DNA of 12,537 bases from an archaeon (GTDB lineage: Archaea > Iainarchaeota > Iainarchaeia > Iainarchaeales > CSSED10-239), in NCBI GenBank assembly GCA_023230325.1, contig JALNXN010000017.1, forward strand, positions 1-12,537, in the 5' to 3' direction. Within the stretch, counting starts at the first letter, position 1; every line of letters starts with the position of its first letter. Positions 7,294 to 12,537 of the stretch are shown here, piece by piece. Under the pieces are notes generated by a model, which saw nothing but the letters and a program-made list of their open reading frames with translations, was not told where the DNA came from and ran no database searches. The position numbers were made by a program, and so were the translations under genes.

Positions 7294-7794
7294 ATGCAAC
7301 AAAGAAGACCATATCAACATGATAATAGAGGCCAACAAAGACCTCAAATAAAAACAAAAAAGTATGATGTAAAAGAAACATACCTTGCTTTAAAAGAAGA
7401 TTATAGTAAAAGAGCTAAAATAGTGTTAGAAGAATTATTTGAGCAAGATGGTAAAAACGTGATTAAAACAAATCAAGTTAGAAATATTTACAGTTTAGTA
7501 TTGCCTTTTTTTGAATATTTTAATTATGGTAATTTACCAGATGAAACAAAAACAAAAGATAATCTTAAAAAGATTAAAATTAAGATTGCCTATCAAATTG
7601 GCAGAGATAAACAAAATAGAAGAGGAGATTGGGAATTAGGCATAAAAACATTCAATGATATCACAAATGTTTTAGAGTTAATTGATTTAGTTTTAGATTC
7701 AAAAGATTTTTTTAATGATTTAAAATTATATGCCAATTATTTTGAAGCATTAGTTGCCTATCACAGATTTTTTGAAAGCGGAGGAAATAAGTAA
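7294..7794 (+). CDS. csm2: Csm2 (Cas11), effector small subunit
   Basis: This mainly helical protein of 166 residues sits between csm1 and csm3, the usual csm2 position. It opens with a polar Gln/Arg-rich tail (about residues 1-20), followed by conserved-type segments VIKTNQVRNIYSLV and KIAYQIGRD, which resemble the family's TSQ-R and LAY-GR regions. Csm2 subunits line the belly of the Csm complex and contact the crRNA-target duplex. It is slightly longer than many Csm2 proteins, mostly because of the N-terminal tail. The AAGGAGG ribosome binding site (7278-7284) overlaps the csm1 stop, nine bases before the ATG. Its last base is shared with csm3 (TAATG). Confidence 0.88.
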   Translation: MQQRRPYQHDNRGQQRPQIKTKKYDVKETYLALKEDYSKRAKIVLEELFEQDGKNVIKTNQVRNIYSLVLPFFEYFNYGNLPDETKTKDNLKKIKIKIAYQIGRDKQNRRGDWELGIKTFNDITNVLELIDLVLDSKDFFNDLKLYANYFEALVAYHRFFESGGNK

Positions 7795-8429
7795 TGAAAA
7801 AGATTATTATAAAAGGAATTTTAGAAGTCAAAACAGGACTTCATATTGGTGGGGATAGTACATTTAGTTCTATTGGTTCAATTGATTCACCAGTTATTAG
7901 AAACGCATCAACAGGGAAACCAATTATTCCTGGTTCAAGTTTAAAAGGGAAAATAAGAAGTTTACTAGCAAAAAACGAACAAGGTGAGTTTGTGGATTTT
8001 AAAGAGGAAAAGCCTGAATTAAAAAGACTGTTTGGTTCAGATGAATGTAGGGCAAGATTAATTTTTTCAGATATTAATGTTATTAAAGAATATAATGTTT
8101 ATACTGAAGTAAAATATGAAAATTCAATAAAAAGAAAAACAGGTGAAGCAACACCTAGACAAATTGAAAGGGTTGTACCAAATGTCGAATTTGACTTTAA
8201 TCTAACATATAACGTAATTGAAGAAAATGATTTAGAAAAAGATTTTAATATGATTACTAGAGGTTTAAAGCTATTAGAATCTGATTATCTCGGTGGTGGC
8301 GGCACAAGAGGTAACGGAAGAATTGTTTTTAAAAATTTAAAAGCAACTTCAGAAAATGATTATGATTTAACAAAAATAAACAATTTATTAGATGATGTTG
8401 TTTTATTTGGAGAAAAGCTTTACTCGTAA
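7794..8429 (+). CDS. csm3: Csm3 (Cas7 family), backbone subunit and target RNA nuclease
   Basis: This is a typical 211-residue Csm3. It begins with the RAMP strand and GILEVKTGLHIGG (8-20), followed by IGSIDSPVI (27-35). D31 corresponds to the catalytic aspartate that cuts target RNA at 6-nt intervals in characterised Csm complexes. IPGSSLKGKIRSLL (45-58) is the signature thumb/palm motif, and the glycine-rich loop GGGGTRGNGR is at 167-176. Several copies coat the crRNA in the effector. The gene is translationally coupled at both ends through TAATG overlaps with csm2 and csm4. GGAGG lies at 7780-7784. Confidence 0.96.
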   Translation: MKKIIIKGILEVKTGLHIGGDSTFSSIGSIDSPVIRNASTGKPIIPGSSLKGKIRSLLAKNEQGEFVDFKEEKPELKRLFGSDECRARLIFSDINVIKEYNVYTEVKYENSIKRKTGEATPRQIERVVPNVEFDFNLTYNVIEENDLEKDFNMITRGLKLLESDYLGGGGTRGNGRIVFKNLKATSENDYDLTKINNLLDDVVLFGEKLYS

Positions 8430-9322
8430 TGAATAAAAAGAAAATAATTACTTTAAAATTTAATACCGCCATTCACTATGGCAACGATGGTAAGCCAGGA
8501 TTATTAAATACAGATATTATGATTTTATCTGATACAGTTTATAGTGCGATAATCGATAATAATCCAACGATTCTTTCTAAACTAATTAAATACGTTACTA
8601 ACAACGAACTTAAAATAAGTAATATGTTGCCATATGTAAATAATCAATTGCTATTGCCACGAGGGTTAAAACAATTTGAGTTTGGTAATAAAGAAATAGA
8701 TAGAACACTTTTTAAAAAGATGAAAAAGGTTAACTTTCTTCCTTTTGATAATTATGAAAAATATTATACAAATTGTCAGGAAGAACTAATTGAAGAAGCA
8801 CTAAATTTAGAAAAAGAGATTGGCGTTTTTGAGGTTAGAACAAATAATCGAATTTCTCGCGATAAAAGAGAAACTATGCCTTATTTATTAACTACTTTTA
8901 CATTTAATGAGAATTCAGGTTTATACTTAATTGTTGAGTATAGTGATGAAAATATTTTCGCATTGATTAAAAATGAAATTGAAAGGCTTGGTAAATTTGG
9001 TGTGGGTGGAAGAAGAAGCAGTGGTTTAGGTAAGTTTGTAATTAAAGAAATTAAAGATTTTCAAGAAACTGATCAAGGAAAGTATCTCTTAGTTTCGACT
9101 GCTTTACCTAAAAATCCAATCGGAAAAAGCACTTTTAAAATTGTTAAAAGAAGTGGCTTTTATCACTCTCGTGAAGGAAACTTTAAAAAAAGAGATATTT
9201 ACGCTATTAGTAGTGGATTAATTACTGAGGAAAAGTTTGAAGGAAAAATATTAGATGACTTATCTTTTAATCATCCCGTTTATAGGTTTTTACCAGCGCT
9301 GTTTGTGAGGATAAATATATGA
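8429..9322 (+). CDS. csm4: Csm4 (Cas5 family), crRNA 5'-tag binding subunit
   Basis: This RAMP protein of 297 residues has the Csm4 start pattern, FNTAIHYGND (11-20) followed by LSDTVYSAI (33-41), and the glycine-rich loop GVGGRRSSGLGKF (191-203). In the Csm complex, Csm4 holds the 8-nt 5' tag of the crRNA and joins Csm1 to the Csm3 backbone. It follows csm3 with a TAATG overlap and shares ATGA with csm5, so the subunits are likely made in a coupled way. It ends in TGA. Confidence 0.93.
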   Translation: MNKKKIITLKFNTAIHYGNDGKPGLLNTDIMILSDTVYSAIIDNNPTILSKLIKYVTNNELKISNMLPYVNNQLLLPRGLKQFEFGNKEIDRTLFKKMKKVNFLPFDNYEKYYTNCQEELIEEALNLEKEIGVFEVRTNNRISRDKRETMPYLLTTFTFNENSGLYLIVEYSDENIFALIKNEIERLGKFGVGGRRSSGLGKFVIKEIKDFQETDQGKYLLVSTALPKNPIGKSTFKIVKRSGFYHSREGNFKKRDIYAISSGLITEEKFEGKILDDLSFNHPVYRFLPALFVRINI

Positions 9323-10344
9323 GTATAAAAGAATATAAATTAACACTTAAGACATTAACAAATCTTCATATTGGCTCTGGAGAGACGCTTTTAAGTTTCG
9401 ACTATTTTTTAGGTAACGAGCAATTTTTATTTGTTGATGATAATTTATTAGCGGGTGAATTAATTAAAAGAAACTTAGAAAACGATTTTATTGAGTTGAT
9501 AAACAAAAGAACATCAAATCAAAGTAGGAATATAAGACTTGTTTTAAGAGAACTTGGATTTGATAATTTAAATCCAATTGTCAGTCATATTATTGATGGA
9601 AAGATCAAATATGGTAAAAATGGTAAAGGAATGTTTAAACCGATTGAAACCTTTATTAGAAATGGTAATGGCGATGTGTATGTCCCAGGATCGTCTATTA
9701 AAGGCTTTATTAGTAATGTTTTAAATTTAAGCGAAAAAGAACAAAAAGAAGTTGGAAACTACTTAAGTATTTCTGATAGTAATATTATAGATATTAAAAA
9801 TCTTTGGATTACGACGGTCTCTTATTATCAAAATGCCAGTGATGATAAAAAACCAGCACTACCAAATGATGGACAGAGCAATTACGTTGAGTTTATCAAA
9901 CCGAAAACGAAGATTACATTTAATGTGAAAGTAGATACTAAATACATTGATTTAAATTTATTTAAAGAAAATTTAGTTAATTTTAACTATAATTATCACG
10001 AACTATTTGAAAGAAAGTTTGAAGCCAAAAATACTAGGGGTCAATATAATTGTTTAGACGATTATGATGAAGTTTATAATGGTGATATTTTTAGATTAGG
10101 TAAATATACTAGTTTTTTATTAAAGACAGATTATTTAAGCCATCAATATAAAAGTGGAGAAGAACTCTTTAATGCCGTAAAAAGCGTGAGAAGATTTGCT
10201 GGAAGTAGAAAAATAAAGCAAAATTTAGAAAAAAAATCAAATCAAAAACAAAGATATCCGCTGGCCTTAAAAGTAAGTCTTATACCTCAAGGATACTATA
10301 CTGAAAATGGAATTTGCGCTTACAACTTTGAGGAAATTAAATGA
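9319..10344 (+). CDS. csm5: Csm5 (Cas7-like), subunit capping the crRNA 3' end
   Basis: The 341-residue RAMP protein opens YKLTLKTLTNLHIGSGE (6-22), a standard Csm5 start, and carries VYVPGSSIKGFI (120-131). Its length and position after csm4 fit Csm5, which sits at the crRNA 3' end of the effector and is needed for crRNA maturation in studied systems. The C-terminal half is less conserved. It starts within the csm4 stop (ATGA at 9319-9322) and its TGA stop overlaps the cas6 ATG (10341-10344). Confidence 0.92.
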   Translation: MSIKEYKLTLKTLTNLHIGSGETLLSFDYFLGNEQFLFVDDNLLAGELIKRNLENDFIELINKRTSNQSRNIRLVLRELGFDNLNPIVSHIIDGKIKYGKNGKGMFKPIETFIRNGNGDVYVPGSSIKGFISNVLNLSEKEQKEVGNYLSISDSNIIDIKNLWITTVSYYQNASDDKKPALPNDGQSNYVEFIKPKTKITFNVKVDTKYIDLNLFKENLVNFNYNYHELFERKFEAKNTRGQYNCLDDYDEVYNGDIFRLGKYTSFLLKTDYLSHQYKSGEELFNAVKSVRRFAGSRKIKQNLEKKSNQKQRYPLALKVSLIPQGYYTENGICAYNFEEIK

Positions 10345-11054
10345 GATTAATTTTAACGTTTAATTTTGATCATGAGAAATTTACTAACAAATACAGAAAC
10401 TTTTTAATGAGCTTTTTTAAGTTTGCGTTGGTAAAGGAATATCAAGCAGAATTTAATAATTATTATAACAAGCCAAAAATTAAGCCTTTTAGTTTTTCAG
10501 TTTATACAAAAGATTTAAAACATGAAAAGTCATATATTATTTCGCCCAGCAAAGAACTTAAAATGGTTTTTTCTAGTAATGATTATAACTTTATAAATAT
10601 GATTTATAATTCGCTTTTAATAAATAAAAAGCGTAAAATGAGCGTCGCTCCTAATAATAAAGTATTTTTAAAAAGACTTTCATTAATATATTTAGAGGAA
10701 ATTGAAAAAGAGCAAATAACTATTAAAATGTTATCACCACTATTAATAAGAGATAGAGATAAAAAGTTAAATAAAGATTATTATAAAACAGTAGAAGATA
10801 AAGACTTTTTAGAAAAACTAAATTTTAATTTAAATTATTTAGCTAATAGTTTTAAGTTAGACACGAATAACTTATATATAGAACCTCTTGATGTGAAAAA
10901 AGTTGTCGTCCCTATTATGAGTGTTAGATATGATGCTAATGATGGAATATTTACATTAAGAGGAAAGGCAGAAACTTTAAACACTCTTTATAAAATAGGT
11001 ATAGGTTCAAGAAGAGGGGAAGGTTTTGGTCTCTTTGAAATTGTAAATGATTAA
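10341..11054 (+). CDS. cas6: Cas6, CRISPR repeat endoribonuclease
   Basis: The 237-residue protein shows the double ferredoxin-like Cas6 pattern: an N-terminal strand (MRLILTFNF), the helix with YRNFLMSFFKFAL, KPFSFSVY (48-55), and the C-terminal glycine-rich loop GIGSRRGEGFG (220-230) close to the end. Cas6 cuts the array transcript inside each repeat and so supplies crRNAs to the Csm complex. Only two histidines are present (H11 and H61), and the stretch before KPFSFS, where many Cas6 proteins carry a His, has Y41-Y42-N43. The catalytic residue is therefore not obvious. It lies between csm5 and cas1 and overlaps each (ATGA with csm5, 8 bases with cas1). Confidence 0.9.
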   Translation: MRLILTFNFDHEKFTNKYRNFLMSFFKFALVKEYQAEFNNYYNKPKIKPFSFSVYTKDLKHEKSYIISPSKELKMVFSSNDYNFINMIYNSLLINKKRKMSVAPNNKVFLKRLSLIYLEEIEKEQITIKMLSPLLIRDRDKKLNKDYYKTVEDKDFLEKLNFNLNYLANSFKLDTNNLYIEPLDVKKVVVPIMSVRYDANDGIFTLRGKAETLNTLYKIGIGSRRGEGFGLFEIVND

Positions 11055-12015
11055 AACATTTTATTTATTAATTCCTGGTAAATTAACAGTGAAAGATGCA
11101 AATATTAATTTTGAAGACATCAGTGGTGTAAACACTGTTATTCCAATTAAACAAATAACAGATTTATATTTATGTCTGGACATTAACCCCACGTCAAATG
11201 TTTTAAAATTAATAATGGATGAAGGAATTATAATACATTATTTTAATAATTATGAGTATTATTTAGGAAGTTTAATTCCTAAAAAACATAAGAATTCAGG
11301 GAAGACAATAGTAAAAGAAGTAGAATGTTTTGATAATTTAGATAAAAGAATTCAAATTGCTAAAAAGATTATTAAAGCAGCATTAAAAAACATATCTAAA
11401 GTAGTTAAATACTATCAACGTAGAAAAGGGATAGTAAATAATCTAAATTTAAATTATTATAGTAATAAAATAAACGAAGCAAAAACAATTAATCATTTAA
11501 TGTTAATTGAAGCGGAATACCGTAAAAATTATTATAATCACTATCCAGAAATTTTGAACTTAGAATCATTTATTAGAGTAGCACCAAATGCAACTGATAT
11601 TGTTAATGTTTTGTTAAATTTGATGAATTCCTTATTATATAGCGTAATATATAGCGAAATAAAAAAGACCAACTTAAGTGGATTTATTAGTTATCTACAC
11701 GAGCCAGATCATGATAGAGTACCATTAATATATGACATTTCGGAAATATTTAAACCGCTATATGTTGATAGAGTAGTTTTTAGAATGATTAATAGAAAGC
11801 AAGTCAATGATAACGATTTGATAAATAACAGATTAAGCAATGATGCAATAAAAATAGTATTTAAAGAATGGAACACTCAGCTAAATACAACTATTCATCA
11901 TCCTAAATTAAAAAGAAGTATAAGCTATAGAATGTTAATAAGGCAAGAATTATATGAACTGGAAAAACATATAGCAAATGATAAAGATTATAATCCTCTA
12001 ATAAGTTGGTGGTAA
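11047..12015 (+). CDS. cas1: Cas1, spacer integrase
   Basis: This is a full-length Cas1 of 322 residues of the kind found with type I-B and III systems. The N-terminal beta domain includes PGKLTVKDANINFEDISGVN. The alpha domain carries the metal-binding triad: E155 in LIEAEYRKNYY, H218 in SYLHEPDHDR, and E233 in DISEIFKPLYVDR. With Cas2 it captures short DNA fragments and inserts them at the leader-repeat junction. There is no reverse transcriptase domain or nearby RT gene, so acquisition directly from RNA is not indicated. The start overlaps the end of cas6 by 8 bases, and cas2 follows after one base. Confidence 0.97.
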   Translation: MIKTFYLLIPGKLTVKDANINFEDISGVNTVIPIKQITDLYLCLDINPTSNVLKLIMDEGIIIHYFNNYEYYLGSLIPKKHKNSGKTIVKEVECFDNLDKRIQIAKKIIKAALKNISKVVKYYQRRKGIVNNLNLNYYSNKINEAKTINHLMLIEAEYRKNYYNHYPEILNLESFIRVAPNATDIVNVLLNLMNSLLYSVIYSEIKKTNLSGFISYLHEPDHDRVPLIYDISEIFKPLYVDRVVFRMINRKQVNDNDLINNRLSNDAIKIVFKEWNTQLNTTIHHPKLKRSISYRMLIRQELYELEKHIANDKDYNPLISWW

Positions 12016-12016
12016 A

Positions 12017-12295
12017 ATGTTAGTATTAATAAGCTATGATATTTCAAATTCTGCAAAAAGATCTAAAGTGTTAAATAATGTTTATAAGATATGTAAAAGA
12101 TATTTATATCAAATTCAATATTCAGTTTTTATAGGCGAACTAACAAAACCTTTATTTAATGAATTAATAATAAAATTAAAAAATGAAACGGATGAAAAGT
12201 TAGATTCCTTACTCATAATAAAAATTAAAAACAAACACAATGCAAAGACAGAATATTACGGAAACAAACAATTTTTGGACAATATAATATGTTAA
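12017..12295 (+). CDS. cas2: Cas2, structural partner of Cas1 in spacer acquisition
   Basis: A 92-residue ferredoxin-like protein starts MLVLISYDIS, with the conserved Asp at position 8, followed by the usual RYLYQIQYSVFIGEL segment. Length is normal for Cas2. It forms a dimer that bridges two Cas1 dimers in the integration complex. It is the last gene of the operon, one base after cas1, and is directly followed by the leader of array 2. Its 3' two-thirds is also present as a broken copy at 1559-1752. Confidence 0.96.
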   Translation: MLVLISYDISNSAKRSKVLNNVYKICKRYLYQIQYSVFIGELTKPLFNELIIKLKNETDEKLDSLLIIKIKNKHNAKTEYYGNKQFLDNIIC

Positions 12296-12489
12296 ATTGA
12301 GGTTGACAAGCTTGTTTTAGGGCTTGTTTATGCAAAACAAAAGAAAACAGAGACTAAAAATGTTTTTAAAAACGAAAAAATGCTAGAGGTCGACAGGAAC
12401 TTTCCTATAAAAAAGATGTAAAAAATGAGAATTGTGATAAAATAAAGTGTATTCATATATAAAAGATGCAAAAAAGAGGGGAATTTACT
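12296..12489 (+). promoter_or_regulatory. CRISPR leader of array 2
   Basis: This 194-bp AT-rich sequence follows the cas2 stop and is about 88% identical (hand count) to the leader of array 1. It keeps the identical 38-bp block (12388-12425) with AGGAA-CT-TTCCT, the extended -10-like TGTGATAAAAT, and the two A-rich boxes with GATG cores at 12415 and 12465, again 50 bp apart. It probably drives array 2 and guides spacer insertion. It also carries the possible cas operon terminator at 12305-12330. Confidence 0.75.
12305..12330 (+). terminator. Possible terminator hairpin after cas2
   Basis: ACAAGC (12306-12311) pairs with GCTTGT (12322-12327) around a 10-nt loop, with a G-T wobble pair extending the stem, followed by TTTA. 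The same hairpin is at 1763-1784 after the cas2 remnant. The T-run is short, so termination is only a possibility. ACAAGCTTGT is also a perfect palindrome by itself and could instead be a protein site. Confidence 0.35.
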
Positions 12490-12537
12490 GTTTAAAGTCA
12501 CCATATTGGATGGATACGTTATATCGTTATTTAAATA
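12490..12537 (+). CRISPR. CRISPR array 2, first repeat and start of spacer 1 (cut by window end)
   Basis: A 28-bp repeat at 12490-12517 is identical to the array 1 consensus, with G as its first base. It is followed by 20 bases of a first spacer before the window ends. The presence of a leader and of cas1-cas2 directly upstream makes this the expected site of new spacer acquisition. The number of repeats beyond the edge is unknown. Confidence 0.9.

Larger units (their letters stand above)
12143..12517 (+). repeat. Downstream copy of the duplicated cas2-tail/leader/first-repeat block
   Basis: This is the partner of 1601-1972 in the same orientation. Here the cas2 part belongs to the intact gene. 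It spans the last half of cas2, the leader and the first repeat of array 2. Confidence 0.85.

Noticed and set aside
505..10344. Mycoplasma-type code with TGA as tryptophan
   Set aside because: TGA ends the GNAT gene, csm4 and csm5 exactly where their families end and where ATGA overlaps start the next gene, so TGA is a stop here.

Overview
The window is very AT-rich and has short, tightly packed genes with strong AAGGAGG-type ribosome binding sites. TGA is used as a stop (the GNAT gene, csm4 and csm5 all end in TGA), so the code is standard rather than the Mycoplasma/Spiroplasma code. Together with the Bacillota-style RpoD C-terminus this suggests a low-GC member of the Bacillota or a standard-code Mollicutes relative (Acholeplasma/Izemoplasma-like). 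The exact lineage cannot be read from the sequence.

Layout. 1-438 is the 3' end of rpoD, followed by an AT-rich hairpin with a short T-run. 505-993 is a GNAT-type acetyltransferase. 1064-1510 is an unrecognised small basic protein. 1559-1752 is a decayed cas2 copy (premature stops, a frameshift, small deletions) joined to a leader (1753-1944) and a 22-repeat CRISPR array (1945-3323). A short intergenic region carries a good promoter (3496-3524). From 3556 to 12295 there is one dense co-directional operon: csm6, cas10/csm1, csm2, csm3, csm4, csm5, cas6, cas1, cas2. It is followed by a second leader (12296-12489) and the start of a second array with the same repeat (12490 to the window edge).

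How it works together. This is a complete type III-A (Csm) system. Cas1-Cas2 would add spacers. Cas6 would cut the array transcript to give crRNAs with an expected 8-nt 5' tag, ATGGATAC. Csm1-5 form the effector. Csm3 keeps its target-RNA-cleaving Asp (D31). Csm1 keeps both the HD nuclease motif and the GGDD cyclase motif. Csm6 keeps a CARF-type SGTP motif and an intact R-x4-H HEPN active site. Target-activated cyclic oligoadenylate signalling is therefore expected to be functional.

Most unusual points. The cas2-tail/leader/first-repeat block occurs twice, once as a functional copy downstream of the operon and once upstream with a dead cas2, so the operon lies between two same-orientation arrays. 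The leader carries a conserved pair of direct repeats exactly 50 bp apart. One spacer has the form of an intrinsic terminator. The first base of the repeat varies (A or G) in a position-dependent way along array 1.
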